A DNA stretch of 16,170 nucleotides from Deltaproteobacteria bacterium (GTDB lineage Bacteria; Desulfobacterota; Dissulfuribacteria; Dissulfuribacterales; S140-46). The notes below the pieces were generated by a model. That model had not been told where the DNA came from, ran no database searches, and was given only the letters and a program-made list of their open reading frames with translations. Below, piece after piece: positions 7,769-15,343 of this stretch. The stretch lies in the NCBI GenBank assembly GCA_015491585.1, contig WFVQ01000258.1:1-16170 (forward strand). Reading direction: 5' to 3'. The stretch's first letter is position 1; every line of letters begins with the position of its first letter. The translations under genes and the position numbers were made by a program.

Positions 7769-7787
7769 GAATTTATTAAATAAATTC
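7769..7787. promoter_or_regulatory. 19-bp palindrome, candidate operator (copy 2)
   Basis: GAATTTATTAAATAAATTC has perfect 9-bp arms around one central base and is preceded by TTTA like the copy at 740-758. The two share length, the GAAT...ATTC ends and 12 of 19 bases. Read on the minus strand, TTGAAA then 17 bp then TTTAAT places a possible -10 inside the palindrome, just before the receptor gene. The rest of 7748-7909 is AT-rich with no gene; TTTCAAT occurs twice there. Confidence 0.5.
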
Positions 7788-7909
7788 AGTAATTTTATTT
7801 CAATATTGTTGATATTATGTTTCAATGATAACATCATGGACATGATTTGCAAATTTTATCTGCCTTATCAGATATCCCCTATCGAGGCTCGGGGATTGGA
7901 TTGTAAGCC

Positions 7910-8497
7910 ATGAAGGCTGGTGAACGGCGGCGCAGGCTGCTTGAAATCATATCGGCCGGCGGCATGGTGGAGGTCTCCAAGGCCGCTGAGATGTTCGGCG
8001 TCTCCAAGATGACCATACACCGCGACCTGGCCCTCTTAGAGAAGGAGGGCAGGGTCCGCCGGGTGTTCGGAGGGGCGGTGGCCGTGGACCAGGGGCCTGC
8101 CACACCATCGAAGAGCTGTATTATCTGCTCCAGGCCCGGCCCTGGGAATCTGAGATATATCATCACCTTGACGGGGCGTGGTGCGGTGGAGTGTTGCTGC
8201 CCCCACTGTGGTCTGGTGGCCCATATCACCTATGGCGCCGACATCTCCCTTGCCCTTGCCACCGATTTTCTGACGTCCATTCCTTTTACCGCCTCTCAAG
8301 GCAGTTTTGTGGCAGAGAGCCGGGTCGTGCCCTGTTGCAGCCCCTCGATCCTGGCCTTTCGCAGCCTCAATGACGCGCGCTCCTTTGCCTCGGGTTTCGG
8401 CGGCAGGGTCTTCTCTTTCTCGGAGTCCTTGAGTTTCCTCGGCGGCCAATTGGGCCCGGATCACAGCTTGGGGTGTTGTCACAGAGAAGGGGTGTGA
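7910..8497 (+). CDS. DeoR-type HTH regulator fused to a Cys-rich NosL-like metal-binding domain
   Basis: This is a 195-residue cytoplasmic protein. Residues 1-57 are a DeoR-family winged helix: an RRRRLLEII helix, then VSKAAEMFGVSKMTIHRDL and a wing ending VRRVFGGA. The usual DeoR sugar-phosphate sensor domain is absent. It is replaced by a Cys-rich region: C70-x2-C73, C95-C96-C97-x2-C100 (in CCCPHCG), C142-C143 and C189-C190-H191. The stretch at about 150-175 (AFRSLNDARSFASGFGGRVF) resembles the part of NosL that follows its metal-binding segment. The likely role is a copper or other thiophilic metal sensor controlling this cluster, which is inference from ligands and position. It is first in the operon with nosL and divergent from the copper receptor. 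The ribosome site before ATG 7910 is weak. Confidence 0.8.
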   Translation: MKAGERRRRLLEIISAGGMVEVSKAAEMFGVSKMTIHRDLALLEKEGRVRRVFGGAVAVDQGPATPSKSCIICSRPGPGNLRYIITLTGRGAVECCCPHCGLVAHITYGADISLALATDFLTSIPFTASQGSFVAESRVVPCCSPSILAFRSLNDARSFASGFGGRVFSFSESLSFLGGQLGPDHSLGCCHREGV

Positions 8498-8523
8498 ACC
8501 TCTATGGACACAGGAGGTAAATA

Positions 8524-9006
8524 ATGCGTATCCGATTGGTGTCGTTCATTATTCTGGCTTTGTTGGCCTCATCGGCGCCTGGGTGGCCGGGAGAGGGCCC
8601 GCATCAGGTCAAGGCCCGGGACAAGTGCCCTGTATGCGGCATGTTTGTCGCCCGTTTCAGGCCGTGGATAGCCGAGGTGGTGTTCAAGGATGGAAGCTAC
8701 CGCGCCTTTGATGGCCCAAAGGACATGTTCCGGTATCTCTTCGATATGGAGCGCTACGAGAAGGATCTGACCCGGAAGGATATAGCGGGCATATGGGTCA
8801 CAGACTACTACTCTGGAAAGATGGTGCCGGCGGAGAAGGCCCTTTTCGTGACGGGCAGCGATGTCATGGGCCCGATGGGGGCGGAGCTGGTTCCGGTGGT
8901 CGGCGCGGAGGCTGCGGCCACTTTTTCAAGGGATCATCATGGCGACGCAATCCTGAAGTTCTCACAGGTCAAGCCCGGTACGCTGCCTGGGCATCCCAAC
9001 CATTAG
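8524..9006 (+). CDS. nosL: NosL family copper-binding protein
   Basis: This 160-residue exported protein has a signal peptide (about 1-20) and then the NosL hallmark KCPVCGM (C35, C38, M40) followed by FVARFRPWIAEVVFKDG, GPKDMFRYLF and VTDYYSGKMVPAEKA. NosL proteins bind Cu(I) in the periplasm and help copper delivery to nitrous oxide reductase. No nosZ is visible here, so in this cluster it more likely serves the multicopper oxidase or the ABC system. Most NosL are lipoproteins, but no lipobox Cys is present, so this one is probably soluble. A strong AGGAGG lies 8 nt before ATG 8524, 26 nt after the regulator gene. The His-rich end (DHHGD, GHPNH) may add metal ligands. Confidence 0.92.
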   Translation: MRIRLVSFIILALLASSAPGWPGEGPHQVKARDKCPVCGMFVARFRPWIAEVVFKDGSYRAFDGPKDMFRYLFDMERYEKDLTRKDIAGIWVTDYYSGKMVPAEKALFVTGSDVMGPMGAELVPVVGAEAAATFSRDHHGDAILKFSQVKPGTLPGHPNH

Positions 9007-9016
9007 GGCCTGGAGC

Positions 9017-9721
9017 GTGGCGCATCCCTTACTTCGGCTCTCTTCCATAGAGAAGGGTTACAGGCGCGGGACCTCCCAGGAGACGCTGGTCCTTGGAGGC
9101 GTTTCCCTGGAGATAGGGGCAGGGGAGATAACCGTAATCAAGGGCCCCAGCGGCTCGGGCAAGACCACGCTCCTCTCCATAGCCGGTTGCATGCTGAGGC
9201 CTGACGCGGGCAGGGTCCTGCTCGATGGCGAGGATGTCACGGGGCTGCCGGAACAGCTTCAGGCCATCATCCGGCGCACAAGATTCGGTTTCATCTTTCA
9301 GCATCTCAACCTAATACCAGACCTGCCGGTCCTGGATAACGTGGTCCTGCCGCTGCTTCCAAGCCCCATAGGCCGCCGCGAATTGCATGATAGGGCCGTG
9401 GAGTTACTGGAGTGGTTGGGGCTCCAGGGCAAAGAAGGCCTCAAGGTCCGGGATCTCTCCGGCGGTGAGGGGCAGCGGGTGGCCATCGCCAGGGCGCTGA
9501 TAAACGATCCAGATATAGTGGTGGCCGATGAACCCACTGCCCACTTGGATCCTGACCGCTCCACGTGGCTGGTGAACATGCTATTGGAACTGGCTTCCAA
9601 GGGGAAGGCGGTGTTGATCGCCACCCACGATCCCATCGTGTTCCTGGAGAAGCGGGTGGGAAGGGTGTTCCATCTTTCAGATGGGAGCCTGCATATGGAA
9701 GTAGAGGGGGGTGGGCCTTGA
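9017..9721 (+). CDS. ABC transporter ATP-binding protein (LolD/MacB-like)
   Basis: This 234-residue ATPase has all the expected motifs: Walker A GPSGSGKT (43-50), Q-loop Q95, signature LSGGE (147-151), Walker B VVADEP with D171/E172, and switch His204 in ATHD. It resembles the ATPases that pair with FtsX-fold permeases rather than the NosF type of nos operons. The probable start is GTG 9017, 10 nt after nosL; the only ribosome site is a modest AGGG, so coupling to nosL is likely. The stop overlaps the TTG start of the next membrane protein. With the permease at 11074-12224 it would form an inner-membrane machine moving a substrate or doing mechanical work in the periplasm. The substrate is not evident; the setting suggests copper-protein maturation. 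Confidence 0.9.
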   Translation: MAHPLLRLSSIEKGYRRGTSQETLVLGGVSLEIGAGEITVIKGPSGSGKTTLLSIAGCMLRPDAGRVLLDGEDVTGLPEQLQAIIRRTRFGFIFQHLNLIPDLPVLDNVVLPLLPSPIGRRELHDRAVELLEWLGLQGKEGLKVRDLSGGEGQRVAIARALINDPDIVVADEPTAHLDPDRSTWLVNMLLELASKGKAVLIATHDPIVFLEKRVGRVFHLSDGSLHMEVEGGGP

Positions 9722-10710
9722 TCCTGAGCCCTGGGGTGATGGCCCTTGTTCTGGAGGCCATCGGGGCCGCTGCCCTCGGTGCATACGGCGCCCTCCTGGG
9801 ATACCGGGTTTTGCGCCACTGGAGGCCAGGTGGGATCAAGGCCGTAGATCTGGCCCTGGAGAAGAGGATGATCCTTGGCTCTCTCCTCTTGAGGGGTATA
9901 GTTGCCATCCATGTGGCCGGCCTCTTCCTCTTTCTTTTCGTCCTCGACGACCTCCACAACCTCTTTACCGGTGCAATGTGCGCCACCGGCACTTTGAACG
10001 TGGCTCCCATTGGCTGGTGGGCCTTGGGGCTGAAGCTGCTCTCTTGTGTCCTCTGCCTCGGTTGGCTGCGGCTGGATCAGCTCGACCGTTTCTGCCCTGG
10101 GCTCCCGGCAATGGAGGCCAAGTCTTGGCTCATGCTCATATTGGCGCCGCTGCTCATCCTGGAGGCCTGGTTCACCATATCCTTCTTCTCATCCTTGAAA
10201 CCCGGACTTATCACCTCCTGTTGCAGTGTCCTGTTCGACTCAGCCGCCGCATCGGGCGGCGCCGGAACCCCTGCCTGGAGCCACAGATGGGCCGGGGCCG
10301 GGGCCGTGGCTGGACTCTTCGTCTATTTGGGCGTCTGCTCTTCGGTGTGGTGGAGCAGCAACCGCTGGCTCAAGGCCTTTGTGGCTCCACTGGCCCTCCT
10401 GTTCCTTGGGCTCGGGCTCTGGGGAGTGACATGGTCCTTTTCGCCCTATTTCTACGGCCTCCCCAACCACCACTGTCCCTTCGACATACTCCAGAGGGGG
10501 TATTGGTTTCTCGGCTACCCCCTCTATGCGGCCCTGATATTTTCTGTTGGGTACGGCGTCGCCATAGGTGGGGGCTCGCTGGTAGGGCGCAGCCGAAGCT
10601 GTATCCAAAGGTACGAAAAGCGGTGGTGCATGAGGGCCGTTACATTGGCGGTGGCTGCGGCCGCTGCCGTGGGGCTGTGGGTAGTCGTGTCGGGTCTGAC
10701 CTTTAGTTGA
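9718..10710 (+). CDS. Polytopic Cys-containing inner-membrane protein of the copper/ABC cluster
   Basis: This is an unrecognised integral membrane protein of about 330 residues with roughly eight hydrophobic segments. I chose TTG 9718 because it overlaps the ABC stop (TTGA) and follows a GAGGGGGG tract by 9-10 nt; ATG 9739 is the alternative. The open frame extends further upstream, but that part is the antiparallel-frame shadow of the ABC gene. Notable motifs are FTGAMCATG in the first third, a central SCCSVLFD, and NHHCPFDIL before a GYPLY helix near the C-terminus. Conserved-looking Met, Cys and His at membrane edges fit a copper or heme/quinone role, but that is only suggestive. It sits between the ATPase and the permease, so it may be a partner of the ABC system. 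Confidence 0.75.
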   Translation: MILSPGVMALVLEAIGAAALGAYGALLGYRVLRHWRPGGIKAVDLALEKRMILGSLLLRGIVAIHVAGLFLFLFVLDDLHNLFTGAMCATGTLNVAPIGWWALGLKLLSCVLCLGWLRLDQLDRFCPGLPAMEAKSWLMLILAPLLILEAWFTISFFSSLKPGLITSCCSVLFDSAAASGGAGTPAWSHRWAGAGAVAGLFVYLGVCSSVWWSSNRWLKAFVAPLALLFLGLGLWGVTWSFSPYFYGLPNHHCPFDILQRGYWFLGYPLYAALIFSVGYGVAIGGGSLVGRSRSCIQRYEKRWCMRAVTLAVAAAAAVGLWVVVSGLTFS

Positions 10711-10792
10711 TATAGATGGTGCAGATAGATGTGCCAGGATGTTATCATGAAAATATGATGATCCAGATGTGTAAGGGCCAAGGAGTGGAGCC

Positions 10793-11071
10793 ATGTTGAG
10801 CAGGTGGAGGAGTGGGCTATGGTTCATATTCACCTCAGCCGTGTACGCCTCTCTGCTCTGCCTCGCATGGTGGGGGCACCATTCAACCTATAGATCCGGC
10901 TCCAGTGCCAGCACCGGCCTCGGCCTCATCGATGCGGTGCTCACCACCTCCGACGCCCATCTCCGCCATCCCTGCTCCACTCCTCTGATACAGGTCTTCT
11001 GGGCCGGGCCTGCCTCACTGGATCCTGGCCCTGCGGCACCCTTTCTCCCACCGCCTGGCAGGGGACGCTGA
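10793..11071 (+). CDS. Small membrane-anchored protein of unknown function
   Basis: This 92-residue protein has one N-terminal hydrophobic segment (about 9-28, FIFTSAVYASLLCLAWWG), likely an uncleaved anchor or signal peptide. It is followed by a short Pro/Gly-rich tail containing HPCSTPLIQVFWAGPASLD. An AAGGAGTGG ribosome site precedes ATG 10793, and its stop is 2 nt from the permease start, so it is translated with the ABC permease. I do not recognise a family. The operon position suggests a small accessory subunit of the ABC system. The coding call rests on its ribosome site, spacing and anchor-like N-terminus. Confidence 0.6.
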   Translation: MLSRWRSGLWFIFTSAVYASLLCLAWWGHHSTYRSGSSASTGLGLIDAVLTTSDAHLRHPCSTPLIQVFWAGPASLDPGPAAPFLPPPGRGR

Positions 11072-11073
11072 CC

Positions 11074-12224
11074 ATGAAGCATCTGAGACTGCTGGCGTTT
11101 GCCTTGTGGAGGCTTGCCAGGCGTCCCTGGAAGAACCTGGCGCTTTTCTCCATCTATGTGGTGATAGTCTTTCTCGCCGCCTCCTACCTGCTCTATTCTG
11201 CCGGGCTGCTCCTGGAGGTGCGTGAGACCTTGGGAAATGGGGCCGATCTGGTAGTCCAGGCAAGGATGGGGGGCGGGCCGTTCCTCTTCCGCCTGGATCT
11301 CGGAAGCGGGTAGCCTCCATCCTGGGCGTGGTTTCCGTGGTGCCACGGTATTGGGGCTATTACTACGATCCGTTGACTGCCGTTGGTTTTACGGTGGTCT
11401 CGCTCCCGGAGGCAGAGAGGGAGCGCCACGGCGCCGGGCTGGAGGGCCGCTTTCCAGCAACGGAGGGGGAGTGCGCCATTGGAGAGGGTGTAGCCAGGGC
11501 AAGAGGGCTCGGGATAGGCGACGATCTGGTCATGACCGATGGGAATGGCGTGGGCAGGCTCTGGGAGGTGGTTGGGATCCTGGGCCCCTCTTCTTCCCTG
11601 TTTACCAGCGATCTTGTGGTCCTAACGCCCAAGGACGCCATGAATTTCCTTGGGCTTTCCACCCCCTTGGATCTGGCAGTAAGGGTGGCAAATCCCGCCG
11701 AGGTGGAAACGGTTGCAAGGAAGGTCAGGGAGGCGCTGCCAGGGGCCTTTGTGTTCACCAAATCCAATATTCTGGCCACCTATCAGGCGGCTTTCCAGTG
11801 GCGCAGCGGCCTGGCCCAACTGTTTCTGCTCCTTCCCATGCTCGCCTTTGCTGTGGTGGTGTGGGACCGTGCGGCCGGCCTGTCGCCAACGGAGCTCAGG
11901 GAGGTGGGGATTCTCAAGGCCGTGGGCTGGACGCCGGCTGAGATCCTCGAAGTGAAGTTTCTCGAGGGCCTGACAGTATCGGTGGCCGCCTTCGGTTTGG
12001 GGCTGTCTGCCGCTGTGGTCCACTGCTTATTGCTCGGTGGTCCGTTGGTGGCCGGGGTTTTGAGGGGATGGTCCCGAATCTGTCCGCAACACCGCCTTCC
12101 TCTTGTCCTCGATCCCGTCACACTGGTTTCCTTGATCATAATCCTGGTTGCGCCCTATTTGGCCGCCAGTGTGATACCCTATTGGAAGGCGGCGGCGGTG
12201 GATCCCGATTCCGCCATGCGATGA
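11074..12224 (+). CDS. FtsX-like ABC transporter permease, frame broken at a G6 tract
   Basis: Two adjacent frames together give one permease of about 383 residues. The first (11074 to a TAG at 11311-11313) carries the N-terminal membrane helix (LALFSIYVVIVFLAASYLLY). The second, open through 11310-12224, carries the periplasmic domain (VPRYWGYYYDPLTAVGFTVV and on) and three C-terminal helices with LREVGILKAVGWTPAEI, the FtsX-fold coupling signature. Adding one G to the G-run at 11268-11273 joins them as MGGRAVPLPPGSRKRVASIL, which reads more naturally than the FLFRLDLGSG end of the first frame. Explanations are a sequencing error, a recent one-base deletion, or slippage at the G tract. It pairs with the ATPase at 9017 and starts 2 nt after the small protein. 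The protein is functional only if the frame is restored. Confidence 0.8.
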
Positions 12225-12237
12225 ATGTGGAGGAGAT

Positions 12238-12876
12238 ATGAAGAGATTGGTTCGCTTTGCCCGGTGGTCTTTCCTTCTGGCTGTGGCTGTGGCCCTTTCC
12301 AATCATCCTTCCTACGGTGCTTCCAGTTACAAGCGGCAGGTTGCACAGTATCGCGTGCCGCAGCTCAAGCTGGTAAATCAGAAGGGTGAAGAGGTGGAGA
12401 TCAATGGCCTTCTGGAGGGGCCGCGGCCGGTTATCCTGCAGTTCGTCTATTGCACATGCACCACCATCTGTCCCGTTCTTTCCGCGGTTTTTTCCAACTT
12501 CCAGAGGAAATTCGCCTGTGAAAAGACCGGGCCCCACGACCTGGCCCTGGATGAAAGGGAGTGTGAACTGGCCAAGCGGTATCGTCTGGTCTCGGTGACC
12601 ATAGATCCAGAGCACGATCGCCCGGAGGTCCTGGCCGCCTATCTCGCCCGCTACAGGGCGGGGCCCCATTGGGAGTTCCTCACCGGCAGCCGAAGGTCTG
12701 TTGATGCGGTGATGCGGGCCTTCGACGCCTATGTGCCAGACAAGATGTCCCACTATCCTCTCACCTTTATCCATGCAGGGGGAAAGGCTCCGTGGATAAG
12801 GCTTTTCGGCTTCATGAGCACGGCGGATCTGGTCAGGGAGTACAAGGCTGCCATAAAGGGGGTTAAGGCGAAATGA
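12238..12876 (+). CDS. SCO1/SenC-family copper chaperone
   Basis: This 212-residue exported thioredoxin-fold protein has a signal peptide at about 1-28. The copper site is C74-T-T-I-C78-P (in FVYCTCTTICP) and H172 (in MSHYPLTFIH), the CxxxCP plus distal His of SCO/SenC/PrrC proteins. Between them lies RLVSVTIDPEHDRPEVL, a standard family element. SCO proteins deliver copper to, or reduce thiols of, copper-enzyme sites in the periplasm, mostly cytochrome oxidase CuA. Here no oxidase gene is nearby, so the multicopper oxidase is a plausible client (inference). An extra Cys, C72, sits two residues before the site. It starts behind GGAGGAG, 13 nt after the permease, and overlaps the following cytochrome gene by 4 nt. 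Confidence 0.92.
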   Translation: MKRLVRFARWSFLLAVAVALSNHPSYGASSYKRQVAQYRVPQLKLVNQKGEEVEINGLLEGPRPVILQFVYCTCTTICPVLSAVFSNFQRKFACEKTGPHDLALDERECELAKRYRLVSVTIDPEHDRPEVLAAYLARYRAGPHWEFLTGSRRSVDAVMRAFDAYVPDKMSHYPLTFIHAGGKAPWIRLFGFMSTADLVREYKAAIKGVKAK

Positions 12877-14543
12877 GTTGGATCCGGCTGTCCTTGATTT
12901 TTTTGCTGCTATGTCTCTATCACTCCGTGGGAATGTGCGGGATGGTCTGCGGCCATGCCCCGGAGGAGATAGAGAGGTTGGGTGAGAGGATGTACAGAGA
13001 GGGGATACTGCCCGACGGCTCACCCATGAAGGCGGTCATCCAAGGGGACATAGAGGTGGACGGCACCATGTTCAGTTGTGCAAGTTGCCATCTGAGAAGC
13101 GGCCTGGGCACCCTGGAGGGCACGGTGGTGTCCCGGCCCGTGAATGGCGCCAAGCTCTACAGGCCTTACTCCCTGGCCTCCCCTGAGGTGAAGCCCAAGT
13201 GGAGAAGGGTCCCAGGCTGGATGCAGTGGACAACCGAGCGGCCGGCCTACGATGACGACTCACTGGCTATGGCCATATGGACCGGCATCGATCCCGCAGG
13301 CCACCGCCTCAATCCGGTGATGCCAAGATACAATCTGGACGACTGCGACATGGAGATCCTGGTCCAGTACCTGAAACACCTCAATGTCGATTACTCCCCC
13401 GGTGTCAATGCCACCACCATGATCCTGGCCACGGTCTTCAGCGACGGAGTGGATAAGGAGAAGTTGGATACCATGCTAAAGGTCCTGGAGGCCATAGTTC
13501 ATGACAGGAACACCCAGGGGCGGCAACAGGAAGCGAGGGCCAAGGGCGGCCCCTTCTTCCGGCAGCGCCGCTACTCCGCCTACCGCCGCTTCCGGCTGGT
13601 CAAGTGGCATCTTACCGGCCCGCGGGAGAAGTGGGAGCAGCAGTTGGAGCGTTACTACGCCCAAGATAAGCCGTTTGCCTTGGTCGCAGGGATGGTAAAG
13701 GGGACTTGGGAGCCGGTTCACCGTTTTTGTGAGAAGAACCGGCTGCCGGCCATCCTGCCCATAACCGATCTCCCGGTAATCTCCAAACGTGACTGGTACA
13801 CCCTCTACTTCTCCAAGGGGATATATCAAGAGGCAGCGGCGGCCGCCCGGTGGGAGATCAGGAAGCATGGGCAGCCCGAACATGGGAAGGGTAGGGAGGT
13901 CCAGGTGGTTTTCAAGGGGAGCAGTGCTATTGCGGCGGCAAAAGGGGTTGACGATACCTACCAGTTGCTGCTCCACAGAGAGGTCCCGGTCTTGTATTTG
14001 GAGCAGGGAGATCAGAGTTTCTGGAGACACGTCTTCGAGAGCTATGATGTGGTCTTCGTATGGCTCGAACAACAGGATATGGAGACGCTGGCCAAGGTCA
14101 TGGAGACATGGCATGGTCCCCTGCCGCGCCTCTATCTCTCCTACACCTTGAGCGGCGATGCGGCCTTTGATTCACCGTTTACCAGGGAAGGAGTCAGGAT
14201 TGCCTATCCTTACCGCCTTCCTGCAAAAGAACGCATCTATATCGCTCCTGTGGTCAATTGGCTCAAGGTGAGAAAGATATCCACCTCATATCCAAGGGTA
14301 GCAGCCAAGGTCTACTATATCGGCTGGCTCCTCACCGGAGTATTGCGTATGATGTCCACCGATTTCTATCGCGACTACCTCTTGGATGTAATCGACATGA
14401 TGAATGATGAGGTCTATGCCCTGGCCGTCTATCCCAGAATGAGCTTCGGCCCAGGGCAGCGATATGGGGTGAAGGGGTGCTATGTCTGCCGCCCGGCCCC
14501 AGGTGGAAAATTGGCCGACTGCAGCCAGTGGGTAATCCATTGA
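12873..14543 (+). CDS. Periplasmic cytochrome c fused to a type I periplasmic-binding-like domain
   Basis: This 556-residue protein starts at ATG 12873, overlapping the SCO stop (ATGA). It has a signal peptide at about 1-27. Residues about 30-175 are a monoheme cytochrome c domain with CASCH (69-73) and a likely distal Met150 in HRLNPVMPRY. The remaining ~380 residues follow with ATTMILATVFSDGVDKEKLD and alternating beta/alpha stretches (FALVAGMVKGTWEPVHRFCE, LPAILPITDLPV). These suggest the Leu/Ile/Val-binding (Peripla_BP_6) fold. A C-terminal CYVC lacks the His needed for a second heme. The protein may bind a small molecule and pass electrons, or use the binding fold as a docking or sensing part. 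As the only heme protein in the cluster, it is the best candidate electron partner of the multicopper oxidase (inference). Confidence 0.85.
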   Translation: MSWIRLSLIFLLLCLYHSVGMCGMVCGHAPEEIERLGERMYREGILPDGSPMKAVIQGDIEVDGTMFSCASCHLRSGLGTLEGTVVSRPVNGAKLYRPYSLASPEVKPKWRRVPGWMQWTTERPAYDDDSLAMAIWTGIDPAGHRLNPVMPRYNLDDCDMEILVQYLKHLNVDYSPGVNATTMILATVFSDGVDKEKLDTMLKVLEAIVHDRNTQGRQQEARAKGGPFFRQRRYSAYRRFRLVKWHLTGPREKWEQQLERYYAQDKPFALVAGMVKGTWEPVHRFCEKNRLPAILPITDLPVISKRDWYTLYFSKGIYQEAAAAARWEIRKHGQPEHGKGREVQVVFKGSSAIAAAKGVDDTYQLLLHREVPVLYLEQGDQSFWRHVFESYDVVFVWLEQQDMETLAKVMETWHGPLPRLYLSYTLSGDAAFDSPFTREGVRIAYPYRLPAKERIYIAPVVNWLKVRKISTSYPRVAAKVYYIGWLLTGVLRMMSTDFYRDYLLDVIDMMNDEVYALAVYPRMSFGPGQRYGVKGCYVCRPAPGGKLADCSQWVIH

Positions 14544-14614
14544 TCGGGAATGGTGTTGGATTGAAAACTTAACCAACTGACTTATTTCTCATAAATCTTT
14601 CGGTTACAGGCCAC

Positions 14615-14636
14615 CCTCCTGAGATCTACCAGGAGG
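14615..14636 (+). other. 7-bp perfect hairpin holding an AGGAGG
   Basis: CCTCCTG (14615-14621) and CAGGAGG (14630-14636) form a perfect 7-bp stem with an 8-nt loop, about 70 nt after the end of the cytochrome gene. No T-run follows, so it is a poor intrinsic terminator. The right arm contains an AGGAGG placed 10 nt before ATG 14647, so the stem could hide a ribosome site. It may equally be a degenerate terminator or a transcript-end stabiliser. Confidence 0.35.
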
Positions 14637-14746
14637 CCTTGGCAGCATGAGAGAAACAGTGGATGCGAACCTAAAATTGGACAAACGCTGTCAAAAAAAT
14701 GGGGAGCACAATACATGTGAGGATTTCATGCTCAGAAGAGCTCACC

Positions 14747-15343
14747 TCATGTCTCACCAAGCGGACGATATGGTTCTTCTCTCAATAAATGACTTACCAA
14801 CAATTTTAGATAGAAAAATGGCAAAAACCATTCAAGCCCCACTGTTGGCTTGAAACCATAGATATTTATCAATAGGGAGAGTGCGTAGCATAGATATGCT
14901 ACCGGGCGACGAAGATATAGTGGTGACTTGAGTATGATCGCTGAGGCACCAAAAAGATACAAGGTTGTCGTTACGAAGTAGCCCCAGTCAAGGGCGCGAA
15001 AAAGCCATGCTACAATGAACAAGTGAAAGATATGCACTGCCGTAAAAATAAAATGCTGCCAAAACCCCTGCCTTTCGCGATGATACCATCGCTTTCCCGT
15101 TGAAGTGGCGTTAGTAATAATGCCGCCAATCATGTCAAAAGCGAGCAATCCAACAACCACCAGTTGAATAATATTCCAACCTGAATTAGTCATAATGGCG
15201 TAAATTGGAGCGCTCACTCCTGCCAGTATTGGCGGCATAATCTGAAGCCATAATTCGGCTGGTGTAGCTCCCGGGCCAATAAACCTATCAAGCGTACCCA
15301 AGAGACCTTTTCGGGGCGGTGGATATTGCCAGTTGATATTCAT
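14747..15343 (-). CDS. Orphan integral membrane protein of unknown function
   Basis: This is a protein of about 198 residues with five to six hydrophobic segments and no Cys-rich or catalytic motif I recognise. A short soluble start (INWQYPPPRKG) is followed by a conserved-looking loop, AFDMIGGIITNATSTGKRWY, and several His/Tyr-rich helices (QHFIFTAVHIFHLFIVAWLF). I prefer ATG 15343; TTG 15352 adds three residues; neither has a good ribosome site. The gene is clearly AT-richer than the copper genes to its left, stands alone on the minus strand and lies next to a transposase remnant, so it may have been acquired by transfer. It has no obvious link to the copper system. Confidence 0.65.
   Translation of the reverse strand: MNINWQYPPPRKGLLGTLDRFIGPGATPAELWLQIMPPILAGVSAPIYAIMTNSGWNIIQLVVVGLLAFDMIGGIITNATSTGKRWYHRERQGFWQHFIFTAVHIFHLFIVAWLFRALDWGYFVTTTLYLFGASAIILKSPLYLRRPVAYLCYALSLLINIYGFKPTVGLEWFLPFFYLKLLVSHLLREEPYRPLGET

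Noticed and set aside
7790..7870. Possible FNR/CRP-type site among TTGAT, TCAA and CATGAT elements
   Set aside because: No half-site pair has the TTGAT-N4-ATCAA or TGTGA-N6-TCACA arrangement; the matches are expected in AT-rich sequence.
9565..9717. Upstream extension of the membrane protein frame into the ABC gene
   Set aside because: It would overlap the ATPase by about 150 bp in another frame and precede the first hydrophobic segment with non-membrane sequence. TTG 9718 with a good ribosome tract fits better.
14555..14577. Inverted repeat GTTGG/CCAAC after the cytochrome gene as an intrinsic terminator
   Set aside because: Only a 5-bp stem with a 13-nt loop and no T-run, so too weak to call.
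14647..14853. 68-codon plus-strand frame behind a strong AGGAGG
   Set aside because: No recognisable family, no membrane or domain pattern, and its 3' half lies antisense over the end of a better-supported membrane protein gene. Kept only as a possibility tied to the hairpin.
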